64,000 bases of DNA. Source: Cerioporus squamosus (lineage: Eukaryota > Basidiomycota > Agaricomycetes > Polyporales > Polyporaceae). The notes under the pieces are model-generated. The model was not told where the DNA came from. It ran no database searches and worked only from the letters and a program-made list of their open reading frames with translations. The position numbers were made by a program, and so were the translations under genes. Positions within the stretch are counted from its first letter, which is position 1. Every line of letters begins with the position of its first letter. Shown piece by piece: positions 35,294-45,249 of this stretch. The stretch lies in assembly GCA_022592435.1 (NCBI GenBank), contig JABYQS010000047.1, positions 124,001 to 188,000 of the forward strand, read 5' to 3'.

Positions 35294-35498
35294 CGGGAGA
35301 GCTGCGGCGCCTGAACTTCGCCTTCTCTCGACCGCCACCTCCAACACGCCGCCACACTGCAACGGACGCATCCTTTCCGCCCTGCTGAAATCCTGGCAAA
35401 ATGGTAACGTTGCTTGATTCCGCCAGGTGGGATATTTTACGTTCACGAGACGATAAGCCTCCAAGGAAAGTCTCGTTTAGGGAGGTTTGGAAGGCTTA

Positions 35499-35988
35499 CA
35501 GCTGGCGTCAAAACCAATGCCCGACGTTCCGATGCGCAGTTTGAACTCCGAACGCACGAAAGAAATCGAAAAATTCAGAAAATTCGACAGCCCTGCTTTG
35601 ACTCCTCCGTTTCGCCTCATTCGACTTCGGGGTGCACTCATCTACGCACCAGCATAGTTTCTTGTACCTCTACTCTGGATATATCCGGGGAATGGAGGTG
35701 GCCAAGAGCAACCAAAACACCACGTCTACGGGCGCTACACGCGAGTGCGGCTGTGCGACGTCCAAGCGCCCGCAGACGTGGTCCTTGGTCCGACATACTC
35801 GAGCTCAAACAACCTCTGAGACCAGCGTACGACCGTCAAACCTTCGTGCAAGAAGAGTATAGGGTGCTTTTATTGATTTCTCATAGTTTTGGGCTTGTAC
35901 GGCCTACGGGGAATTTTCTGAATTTTGGGCATTTTCTGGCGCGACATGCGCGCTTTCGCGTGTCGGGCATTGGTTTTGACGCCAGCTG
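35499..35988. mobile_element. Tc1/mariner-like MITE (490 bp, TA duplication)
   Basis: A perfect 27-bp terminal inverted repeat begins CAGCTGGCGTCAAAACCAAT at 35499 and is mirrored at 35962-35988. The dinucleotide TA flanks both ends (35497-35498 and 35989-35990). No transposase is encoded. A TA duplication and this size fit a non-autonomous Tc1/mariner derivative. Confidence 0.8.
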
Positions 35989-36116
35989 TATAGACCTATT
36001 GTGGCAAGTGTAAGGGGGTTACGTGCAATGTTTTAGAGAAAGCAAAACTCTTACTTTCAGCAATCCAATTTCTATGCCTTTACTAACCCCAGAAAGGATG
36101 CTTTCTTTGCAGTGCC

Positions 36117-36625
36117 AGGACCCCCGAATGCGCGCTTAGAGCTTATATCCAGGCCGGAGCCATTTTGGCCATTTTCGGGGGTCCCCCGGAGGGCCAATTT
36201 TCGGGGTTTCGCCTATAACATCGGTCGGGGACGGTCATTTTCGGGGTTTCCCAGGATATAACATCCAAGCGCCCTCTCGGGCGCTTGCTCAAATCGGCGG
36301 TCGGCTGGTGCTCAGAAAAGGTATCTCGGTGTCCCCACTGAAGGTGGATGTCGGACGACTTCCGAAGGCGTTCAGTATCGGTACCTGAATTGGTATCTGC
36401 GGTGTGGTAAACTTCCGATTCTGACCTGGCCCTGGGAGGACAGGCCGAGGGTATACTTTTCGGAGGTCCGGGATACAACCAGGCTCGCCGAGGTCCATAT
36501 TCGGGGCTATGACATGCGGCCTTCAGACCCACATTTTCGGGGATCGGCATATAACTTTCCGGGCCCTCCGGGCCCATTTTCGGGGATTCCGGGATATGAG
36601 CTCTAAGCGCGCATTCGGGGGTCCT
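36117..36625. mobile_element. Non-autonomous element with ~33-bp inverted ends and internal CATTTTCGGGG repeats
   Basis: The left end AGGACCCCCGAATGCGCGCT (36117 onward) is mirrored at the right (…AGCGCGCATTCGGGGGTCCT, ending 36625), continuing for about 33 bp with one mismatch. Internally, CATTTTCGGGG or close variants recur at least six times (near 36168, 36191, 36235, 36495, 36531 and 36573). No convincing target duplication was found and no protein is encoded. Superfamily unknown. Confidence 0.65.
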
Positions 36626-36655
36626 ACGCCGCCTGGCTCTTCGATAGTCTCGAAG

Positions 36656-36744
36656 CCAGCCGTTATAGGGACGCGTCCTGCCCCGTCCTAAAAAGGCAAG
36701 GAAACGGACAGAGGACGGGACAAGACACAGCCCTAAACGTCTGG
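36656..36744. repeat. Left terminal hairpin of the helicase element
   Basis: CCAGCCGTTATAGGG at 36656 pairs imperfectly with CCCTAAACGTCTGG ending at 36744, with a purine-rich loop of about 60 bases. Confidence 0.7.
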
Positions 36745-36915
36745 TGACTTTTGTATAGGCGGGTGGGGGATTCCGTCACGCTGGGCATGTAGCGCCCAAC
36801 CACGCCGCTTGACAGCAACCATGTTTGCGACTCACTCTGCGAGCTCGAGCTCATCCGCTTGCCCTCGCCGCCATGGACGAATATATTTCTCTCAACGCTC
36901 TCTGCTACTGCCCTC

Positions 36916-39651
36916 ATGGATGCTGCATCCCTCGTCGCCGCTGCCGACCCCGACCCCAACTCGCATGCCGAAGACGTCGCGCATTCTGCTGACCTGCTGG
37001 ACCGCGCTCGCGCTCGCGCCGCTGACAAGCACGCGTACAAGTCCGAAGAGCTACGCACAGAAGTACGACGGGCACTCTTGGAGGCTTGCGGGAAGGAGCC
37101 CTATGACTGGCAGTTGGATGTGACGGAGGCGTTGTTGTTGGGACTGGACACGGCGGTAATCGCGGGCACCGGGGCTGGGAAGACGATGCCGTTCGTCATG
37201 CCACTGCTCATCGACAAGACGAAGAAGAAGAAAGTCATCATTATTTCACCGCTGAATGAGCTGGAGCTAGACCAGGTACGCGCGAATTCTGTGACGCTCT
37301 GCAGGAGATGCTGAGGTGGGGGCCCGAAGGCTCGGAGGTTCAAGAAGATGGGACTGACGGCCGCCGCGGTGAATGGCGATGTATACAACATGAAGTTGCA
37401 CAACGTAAGTGCGATTCGCGCGCGTTGCAGTCGTTCATGCTAAACTAACATTGACCAGGACATTGTCGCCAATAGCTTTCAAGTCATCCTCACCTCCCCA
37501 GAGATGTGCCTCAAGCACGAACTCTTCTCCTCCCTCATCCGTTGTCCGGAATTCATGCGTCACGTACTGTACATGGTCATCGACGAGGCCCACTGTGTCG
37601 CGCAGTGGGGAGAGAGCTTCCGCACAGGGTTCTCGGAATTGGTCACAATGCGTAGTCTCCTCGGTGGTGGGCGGCCTTTCCTCCTTACGTCGGCGACGCT
37701 TGCGCCGTTCATGCTCACCGACGTGTTCGCGAAGCTAGAGTTCACTTCAGAAACGACGTACACAGTGAACCTAGGGAACGACCGCCCGAATATCACCCCC
37801 ATCGTGCATCGTACCAAAGCTGCACAATCCTCCCTGCACATTCTAGAGTTCCTTGTACGCGACGTCCAGCCCAATTCGATCCTCCCTCGCGTCATCGTCT
37901 TCTTCAACACTCGCGACCTCGCCTTTCAGGCGTACCGCTACCTTCAAGAGTGTGCTCCGGACGACGTCGCTTCCCCAATCGACTACTTGCATGCAGGGCG
38001 GAGCCGGAATGCACGGCGTCGTGCCATGCAGCGTTTCCGGGATGGCCAGATCAACATACTATGTGCGACAGAGGCTGCAGGTATGGTAAGTCGTGTTGTG
38101 AAGGCTGTCGACGGTTTCTTCTAAGTTCTGACGCACATCTCAGGGAATGGACATCCCGGACATCGACATGAGCCTTCAATTTATGGCGGCGAGCTCTCTC
38201 TCTGTCTGGATACAGCGTGCCGGGCGTGCTGGGCGGTCAGGCCAGCATGCGTTTGCGATCTTACTCGTAGAACCTGCCATCTTCCAGGTCAAGCGACCGA
38301 GGGCCGCTCCGAAGGCGGTCGCTTCGCAGCCCAAGCACGACCCCAGGTCACAAGCGCCAGCAAGTGTGCAGCAGGGCGAGAACGACGAAGGTGCTTGCAG
38401 TGGGGACCAGGTAGCTGCCGCGACGAAGGGCAGAGCCAAGAGCAGGAAGGGTAAGACGGTTGCAGCCGCACCCAAGGGAAGGAAGAAAACAGCGGGGTCC
38501 GAGTCGCAGAACGTGAGGCCGCCAGATACATCGGAGCCTCAGTCGAGCACAACATCAGACGTGCAGGTGGGCGCGTCGCCAGCGGACACAGGGGTAGGCG
38601 AATCAAGGGGGACGAAGAGGACCGCCGAGGGAGAAGTCGTCGTCCAACTGGTTGCACCCTCCGCAGCCGAGACGTCATTAGCGACTGTTCCTAAACCCCT
38701 TGAAGCGCCAACATCCGCCGATGCTGGGCTGGTCCCTCCGGTGGGCGGCGTGCTTGAGTATAAGAAGAAAGCCGAAGATGGGATGCGCAGATGGGCAGGT
38801 GCAGAGACATGTCGCCGCGCCATCGCAGACGAGTACTTCGGCAACCCACCGCGACCAGGTAAGTGTCTGTTCCACCACGATGAAGCTTCCTAATCAGACT
38901 TGTTACAGGTCGCACAGACTCGCCTTCGCACCCATGCTGCGATAACTGCGTCAAGGAGAAGGCTTCCCGAGGCGAACCGCTCACAGAGCCCGAGAACCGC
39001 GTCCTTCGTATCATCGACTCGATCGCTGGAAAAGTGGACACCGGGCGAGAGGATGCAGACATGGAATACGATGACGAGGGCGACGATGCACCCGTGGAGG
39101 GAGAAGATGACGATGCCCTGGAACTTGAGGCTGTGGACCGCCCGTCAACCGACGCATCGCATTCCGAGTCGATACCTAGGCGACGTAGCGATCACCTCCT
39201 CTTGTGCCGAGCACGTCTCGTACGATGGCGTATTGAGACATGGACCGAGAAGTACTCCTACTGCGCCTTCAGTCACCTCACCCTCCTCCCTGACAAGGTC
39301 CTCACGTCGCTCGCCACGCATGCACGTCTCCAGAGGATCTCCGATGTCAAACGGGCACTCCCCTTATGGCCTTTCGCTGATGCACACGGTGCGGAGATAC
39401 TCAGGCTTCTTGCAGATATTGATCTTCAGGTACAGCGCCAGAAGAAGGTCGCAGAGGATGCGAAGGTGGCGAAGGCCACTGAGAAGAAGGAGAAGGAGAA
39501 TGAGGCCAGACGAGCGAAGCGGCAGAAGCAGAGGGATGTTTGGAAGGTTGATACTCGGTGGACAGGCTCTTCGGTTACGGCGGACTCGAGTGTACAGCAG
39601 ATGTCATCGGTGCGGTGGGCTCCCGTGATGACAGGATATAGCGCGTCGTGA
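36916..39651 (+). CDS. RecQ-like ATP-dependent DNA helicase (transposon-borne)
   Basis: Unwinds DNA 3' to 5' using ATP; here probably part of the element's replication or excision machinery. The start MDAASLVAAADPDPN at 36916 is favoured over 36859 because the deletion-derivative copy at 43,057 aligns with it. Motifs in order: YDWQLDVTEALLLGLD (motif 0), AGTGAGKT (Walker A), VIDEAHCVAQWGESFR (DEAH plus the RecQ aromatic-type region), LLTSATLA (motif III), INILCATEAAGMGMDIPDID (motif V) and QRAGRAGRSG (motif VI). Introns lie at about 37277-37330, 37407-37460, 38087-38142 and 38859-38909. The C-terminus has a Cys cluster (PCCDNCVKE), an acidic stretch and a Lys/Glu-rich coiled coil. All core motifs are intact. 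Family and activity class are firm; the role in transposition is inferred from position. Confidence 0.88.
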
Positions 39652-39675
39652 TATGGACTACAGTAGTATACAGAG

Positions 39676-42469
39676 TCAGTCGGTCTGTACAGAGGTATAG
39701 TCACACCAATCATCCTCTGTGAAGTCTCGCCGCTGCACTCGATGCTTCGCCCATCGCCGGAACGCCCTCCCGTTGGTCAAGGCCCGCGTCCCTCGCCAGA
39801 TGATGTCCTTAGCTTTGTCCTTGCTCGCGAGCGAACGCGTAGTCACCGGAACATGCGCGTTAAGTTCGTGGTACTTCTCCTGAAGACGCGAGACATCCTT
39901 CTCCTTCGCAGGACTCGTGTGCGATTTCCCGCGTGACCCGTGGTTGATTTCGTGCTATCGAGTACCACAATGTGTTCCTTAGACACAGCATACATGGTAA
40001 ATATGATCAATACATGACCTACCTCGACGTGATCCTTGACATTTCTTTGACAGGGAATTGATGCCGAGGTCTTGTTGATGTAGCCCCAGCTTGCGTAAGG
40101 TCCCATGGCGGCGAAGGTGTACTTGATATCGCCGACATTGTGCTCTTGTGCGCGATCCGGAGGAATCCAAGAATCCGGCCGCTTTCCGGTGTTGACAAGC
40201 CAGCAATACTTCCGAATAAACTCCCTGTGAAACATGCGATGAGTAGCTGCATTGCGCGTGCCTGAATGCTCACTTCAGATTGTCCGGCCACTCCTTGTTG
40301 AGTCCCTGCAAGAGCTCGCAAACCTCGATCGCATAGTTCTTGTTGGAGCCACCCAGGAACCGGAAGAGCAGACGCGGCAACAAGTCCTCGATCGTCCGGA
40401 CATCTCCACACTTGATCGCGTCTCGAAGCAGACGGTAGTCCATGGCATCGCGGGCGAACATGATGTTCTGTTGCAGAAGAGGGTCCGTAGGAGACTTGGG
40501 TGGTCCAGTAGGGGTAGGCAAAGTGTCGTGGCGAGAGAGCGCAAGAGTAGAAGCGTAGTTGTCGAGTATGTAAGCTGCCAGAGCGCAAAGCTCCTCCGGG
40601 GTACGCGAACGAAGCTCCTCCAGAGAATTGACCCCGGCAGCGATGCACCAGAGATCGCGGATCCGGGCCTCAAAGGTGTGATCAAAGGCTTCCTCAAAGG
40701 TGTGATGGAATGTGCCTTGTGTTGAGGTCTTCTGCAGACCGCGTCGGTCCATGACCTCGAAAGCATGAACAAGACCAAGTGCAGCGCGTGAGAGGTAGTA
40801 CTGATCATGCAAAGAATGCTCGACGGCAAAGACAAGGTGGAAGAACCCAGGCTGGGGCAAGAGCCAGTCGCGGCGGTCGAACGGGTTGTAGTCGTCACAG
40901 GAGAAGACAGTGATGCCGCGCAGACGCGACGTCGTCAGCTGGTCGCCTATCCAGGGGATAACGCAGTTCTGGCCAAGGTCCTTCTTCCTCTCAGGAGTCG
41001 TGATGTCAATCTGACGGAGCCATCCCTCGAAGACCCGCTCGTTACCCTCGTAACTGGCTTCCTCCTGGTGCAAGGTACGTAGCATGTACTGTGTGGTGTT
41101 CCCTTCGACATCGACACGGAGTTGTCCAGGACGGGGAGCCGGCTGGAGAGCAGCGTGGTCTCGGTGTGCGTATGTGGGGAGGTTGAAGCCAGGAGTTGCG
41201 AGTAGTATTTGGAGGATTACGTCGCGCGACCGGGTTGCTAGACGGGGTGCGGCCTCAGCCTCAAGCATGAGGATCTCTGCTGGAGTGATGATTGTACGGG
41301 AGCCAAGGGCGCGCTGAGTGCGGTAGGCGGCGGCGTCGGGACGTACAGCTGCGGGATCTTTGATGATATAGATCGTTCCAGCAGTGCCGCTATCGAAGGT
41401 GCTGTGGTGATCCGAGCGCTGTTCGAAGACCCGATTGCGGAAGTTGAGGTTGTCGTGCGAGCCGATCCAAGGGAACTGAGACATCTCGAGTCGCATGGCA
41501 GCTTCTTGCTTCGCGGAGAGGACCTCGAGAGCGGTATAGACCCATTTCTGCGACATAGAGATACCAAGAGCATTCAGGGTGTCGAATGCCTTGGCCGAGG
41601 TGCCACAGCTCTTGAGGTAGATAGCCATGAGCCGTTGCAGCAGGCTGTTCCGATTGGAGCGGGTGTAGGATGCAATAGCGATGATAAATAGAACTGGCTA
41701 CCAAGCATGGCAGATGAGCATGAAGGCGTAGCGGTCTAACCGGTACGGTAGGTCCAATGAACGAACCATCTCCGGATCTTCAGCTTGTTATCTTCTCCTG
41801 ACGGCGCGTCCAGGAGCACCGAAGTACAAGCGACCAGACCGTAGCGCATGCGTTGAATCCTCCTTGACCTCGAGATCTTGAGGACAAGGTGTCCCGAGAG
41901 CTCGCTTCCGCATGTACGTGCAACACGGCCATCTCCTAGTATGTCCGCGGGTCTATCACAAGAGCCCGAGGCTCCTGCGAACGCTGTGCGCGGGAGGCTT
42001 GTGCTAGTGAGCAGCCAAACAATTGTCGCTGCTGAGGAGGCGATTCGCTCGAATTTGCAAAGCCTGTCCGTACCAGTCAGGGATTGGTAAGCAATGCCCA
42101 GAGAAGCAGGGCAGCGAGGTGACTTGAGCGCATGCACTGAGGCGGCGCTGAAACGGCGTTCGCCAGAGAGGCGGGGCCTTGAGACTTGTGCCAGTCCCCA
42201 TACCGCTTGGTCCGGCATCGATGGGGAGAGTTACTGGCGGTTATGTCCTGCTCGGAGCTCGAGGTACCATCCTCTTGATCTCCAACTTGATCGCGTTGAC
42301 TAGCGTCCAGCATTTCAGTGTCGCCGTCACGATCACCCAGAGCATCCAAGTCCTCAGAATTGTTGCCTGCAGGCGAGTCATCCAAGTCATCAGGTGCGTC
42401 GAGCTCATCGTCAGCAAGGACATTGATGCCTAGGCAGGAGAACAGCTCTGAGAGATCAACACTTGGCAT
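39676..42469 (-). CDS. DUF6589 protein, candidate transposase-like partner of the RecQ helicase
   Basis: The start MPSVDLSELFSCLGINVLAD at 42469 leads into an acidic region (DDELDAPDDLDDSPAGNNSE) and then small exons, including AALLLWALLTNP and SVLLDAPSGEDNKLKIRRWF. The main domain spans roughly 41,630-39,980: KWVYTALEVLSAKQEAAMRL, IGSHDNLNFRNRVFEQRSDH, HHSTFDSGTAGTIYIIKDPA, ITVFSCDDYNPFDRRDWLLP, FHLVFAVEHSLHDQYYLSRA, DAMDYRLLRDAIKCGDVRTI and KNYAIEVCELLQGLNKEWPD. The last exon ends ...DDWCDYTSVQTD at 39676. These blocks match my memory of the basidiomycete DUF6589 family. Acidic residues such as the Asp in SHDNLNF and the pair in FSCDDYN could be catalytic, but no mechanism is established here. 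Confidence 0.7.
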
Positions 42470-42649
42470 GAGTTCAGTAGTGATTGTTCAAGTACAGTCG
42501 ATGTATGCGCTACAGGACAGAGGATGCGACGCGCAGTACGGTCATGTGGGCGCGTCGACGCGATCGAACGCGTTTATCGCCCGCACGTGGCAGTGACATT
42601 GATATCGGTGACATCTGTCACTATCCCCCACCCGTTTATACGAAAGTCA

Positions 42650-42745
42650 CCAGACGGTTAGGCCCCGGTCCTTCTCTCCAGGCCCCGGTCCTTCTCTCCT
42701 CTGTCTCCTTCTCGTTGCCTTTTAAGGACCGCCCTAACCATCTGG
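42650..42745. repeat. Right terminal hairpin of the helicase element
   Basis: CCAGACGGTTAGG at 42650 pairs with CCTAACCATCTGG ending at 42745. The loop contains a direct duplication of CAGGCCCCGGTCCTTCTCTC-type sequence. Confidence 0.7.
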
Positions 42746-42756
42746 GTTCGAGACTA

Positions 42757-42765
42757 CATAAACGT
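42757..42765. repeat. Left 9-bp duplication flanking the deletion derivative
   Basis: CATAAACGT between the right end of the helicase element and the left end of the derivative; repeated exactly at 43,403-43,411. Confidence 0.75.
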
Positions 42766-43402
42766 TAGTCTCACCAGCCAGACGTTATGGGCGCGGTTCT
42801 GCCTCGTCCAAAACGGGAAGGAAAACGGGACAGAGACGAGACAGGACCATGCCCATAACGTCTGGTGAGTTTGGTATAGACGGGTGTGGGGTTCCGTCAC
42901 GCTCCGTGCCTAGCGCCGACCATGTGGCACGCGCCGCGCCTTGACACTGACAGCGACCGTCTTTGCACCTCACTGCGAGCTCTTGCCATCGTAGTCCACG
43001 GCTTGTCCTCGCTGTCACAATGAAAATATTCTTTGCTTTCACTGTCTCGCGCACCCATGGCCGCCAATCCTTCCAGCTGCAACGGTGATCCCACTCAACG
43101 TGTCGCGCGTTCAGCCGAGCTGCTTGCAAGTGCCCGTGCTCGCGCAGCGGAGGAACGGGGCTACCAGTCGTCGAAATTCCGGTCCGCGGCTTGTATGCGG
43201 TATGTACGCAGGAGCAACGCGCGACAAAACGCGACGCGACGCGCGGGCGCGCACACGTGCGTAGTGACATCCGTGACGACAGTCACTACCCCACACCCGT
43301 CTGTGCCAATCTCACCAGACGGTTAGGGCTAGGTCTTGTTCGGGGGGGTGTCCATTCTCTTTCCCTTTTTGGCCGCGCCCTAACCGTCTGGGAACGAGAC
43401 TA
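42766..43402. mobile_element. 637-bp internal-deletion derivative of the RecQ/DUF6589 element
   Basis: Ends TAGTCTCACCAGCCAGACGT and ...GGGAACGAGACTA match the termini of the neighbouring 6.1-kb element, including a fold-back hairpin at each end (42,778-42,865 and 43,315-43,391). Between them it keeps the 5' leader and the first part of the helicase coding sequence (from 43,057), then jumps to the right-end sequence. CATAAACGT flanks both sides (42,757-42,765 and 43,403-43,411). It shows how non-autonomous copies of this family form and that their termini are about 100-130 bp hairpin-bearing units. Confidence 0.75.
43057..43197 (+). pseudogene. Helicase N-terminal remnant in the deletion derivative
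   Basis: The translation MAANPSSCNGDPTQRVARSA then ELLASARARAAEERGYQSSK aligns with the N-terminus of the RecQ-like protein at 36,916 (HSADLLDRARARAADKHAYK). All helicase motifs are deleted, so no activity can remain. Confidence 0.7.
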
Positions 43403-43411
43403 CATAAACGT
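43403..43411. repeat. Right 9-bp duplication flanking the deletion derivative
   Basis: CATAAACGT directly after the right terminus of the 637-bp element. Confidence 0.75.
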
Positions 43412-43930
43412 CAAATTGAACCCCCTTAAGCTCCTTCCAGAATTCAACCAGTATGCACCGCTCTAGCACGTCACTCTGAGCGTGCTTCAGCTTAGCACCT
43501 GGCGCACCTGACAGACTACCGCCTGAGGCCTGAGGGCGCCCTGTCAGTACATGTCCCGCGTAGATCATTACCGAAAGTCGAGGCAGCAACATGGCGGACC
43601 CGCGAGCGCTCTTTGATCCGAACTGCCATAGTCAATCCCACCGTTTACACCCACCGCCGATCCCGGGAAGATTTTCTCATGCATGCACGAGCTGCGCCCG
43701 AACGTACACCTAGACCTGGGCGACGCGGACCCAAAACGAGGCGCAAACCAGGAAACCGCACCAGCCGTCGGCCGAAGCATGTCTAGCCGCGCGAGTACGG
43801 AGCGAAGACGTGAAGACAGAACGCTCTCTTGGATAGGCTGTGGTCAACGGTACCCCTCAGCAGGCGCTCCTTCTGGCCGATTGTCCTCGAAAAGCGTATC
43901 GCGCTCTGCATGAAATATGTTCCAGATGTA
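43412..43930. other. Intergenic, no gene recognised
   Basis: About 500 bp to the right of the deletion derivative. Short frames only, no motif. Confidence 0.4.
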
Positions 43931-43934
43931 ACCA

Positions 43935-45190
43935 TCAATACCGGTCAACCCTAGTCCGACGAACCCTTGAGACATACCAGAGTAGCAGCTCGATTGCTGA
44001 CTTTGGCAAGCCGACGAGATGGCGGCCTGCTTCGTTGCAAGTGCTGGCTCGAGTGCCGAGGGTAGCCTTCATAGTGCGCAAGTGATGAGAAAGCGAAGAG
44101 AGGACGTGCGAGACCACGACGGTAGGGATGTCCTCACGGCTCAGCGTCTGCCGCTTGAACTTCTCGGGCGAAGAGACGGTTCGACAGCCGGCGGGAAGTG
44201 GCAACTGCAACTTGACTGCAACAAGCGTGAACAAAGCCTAGACCAGGGACGCCGATCTCATGATGCTCGTCGACAGCGACGTTGCCCTTCTCGTCGAGCT
44301 TGAACCCGAGCTCCTCCAGCACAAGGTTTTCCGCGCCTTTGAAGTCCCGACCAATCGTCCACCAAAGGCAGTCGAGCTCGAATTTCTCCTCGCTCTCGAG
44401 CTGCACCATGAGCGTCTGGCCCTTGGTGCCCTTGTCGCGACCTTCTACCTGGAGCCATGGCAGAAGTTGATCCCGGTGTGCTTCAGCCAGTGCTTGAGCG
44501 TCTCCCCGAGCGTGGGGTCGAACGTACGGGGCACGGTTTCGGCCGCGGATGCGCATCGTGACTTCCCGCCGAGCGTGTGGAAGATACCCGCGAGCTCAAC
44601 CGCGATGTAGCCCGCGCTGAAGACCGCGACGCGCTTCAGCTGCTCATCGAGGTAAGAAGCCGTCCGAGTTGATACCCAGGCTCACGCCGGGGATCTCGTC
44701 GTCGCCGAGGATGGTCGGGCGACGGCCAGTTGCGACGCAGGTGTGCGAGGTGTTGAGCGTATGCGTGTACCGGAGCCGTCGGGGCGCGTGATCTCCACCG
44801 AGGAGGGCGATAGCTCCTTAGCGTGGCCATGATGGTATTAGACGTTCTCCAAAAAGAGGTTGTTATCATAGAAGCCGCGCAGCTTCTTGATATATGCGTC
44901 GTGCTGAGGCTTGAAGGTGGACCACAAGAACAACGGGGCGCCATTACCAGGTCCATGACCTTGGTAGCTTTCTGCATGATCGTCTCCGCGATGTCAGCGG
45001 TGTGCCACATGGACTAACGGACTGTGAGAGGGGATGGGTAGAGGGGAGCGCGTAAGTTTCTTCGGTGTGAGTAGCGGCGTGTGTGAGTAGTTTGGGGGCC
45101 ACGTACCGACGTTCACGCAGGTACTATGTCGCTCTCTTCTAGCTTTGCATCTCTGCGGCCCCGGCGTTCTGAGGTTGCGGCTGCGCTATC
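43935..45190 (-). pseudogene. Glutathione reductase pseudogene
   Basis: Fragments in all three minus-strand frames line up in the order of a glutathione reductase. Near 45,130 is a broken ATYGT-CVNVG (part of the redox-cysteine region), then MWHTADIAETI at 45,010, LWSTFKPQHDAYIKKLRGFY with DNNLFLENV, SLGINSDGF, KRVAVFSAGYIAVELAGIFH, RTFDPTLGETLKHWLKHTGI, FELDCLWWTIGRDFKGAENL, LEELGFKLDEKGNVAVDEHH, and at the C-terminal side REDIPTVVVSHV. Frameshifts and stops separate the pieces, and the glycine-rich FAD motif at the N-terminus is not recovered. The normal product is an FAD/NADPH flavoprotein that reduces glutathione disulfide; this copy cannot make it. It is presumably a decayed duplicate, with the working gene elsewhere in the genome. 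Confidence 0.75.
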
Positions 45191-45249
45191 TCGTCCCTGA
45201 GCTGCTGCCGTCTCAGTAAGGTTCAACGCGTTATACTAGAGATCACGTC

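Larger units (their letters stand above)
36645..42756. mobile_element. 6.1-kb RecQ helicase/DUF6589 element with terminal hairpins
   Basis: The termini are inverted: left TAGTCTCGAAGCCAGCCGTT and right, on the other strand, TAGTCTCGAACCCAGATGGT. Each end holds a fold-back hairpin: stems CCAG(A/C)CGTTA-type with TAACGTCTGG-type partners, at 36,656-36,744 and 42,650-42,745. Two genes fill the interior and converge with 24 bp between their stops: a RecQ-like helicase and a DUF6589 protein. The 9 bp on the outer sides (GCTCTTCGA and CATAAACGT) do not match, so one flank has been rearranged since insertion. A deletion derivative of the same family follows immediately. Confidence 0.75.

Noticed and set aside
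36645..42756. Helitron (because of the helicase and hairpins)
   Set aside because: The helicase is RecQ-like, not Pif1-like, there is no HUH Rep domain, the ends are inverted repeats, and the related short copy has a target duplication.
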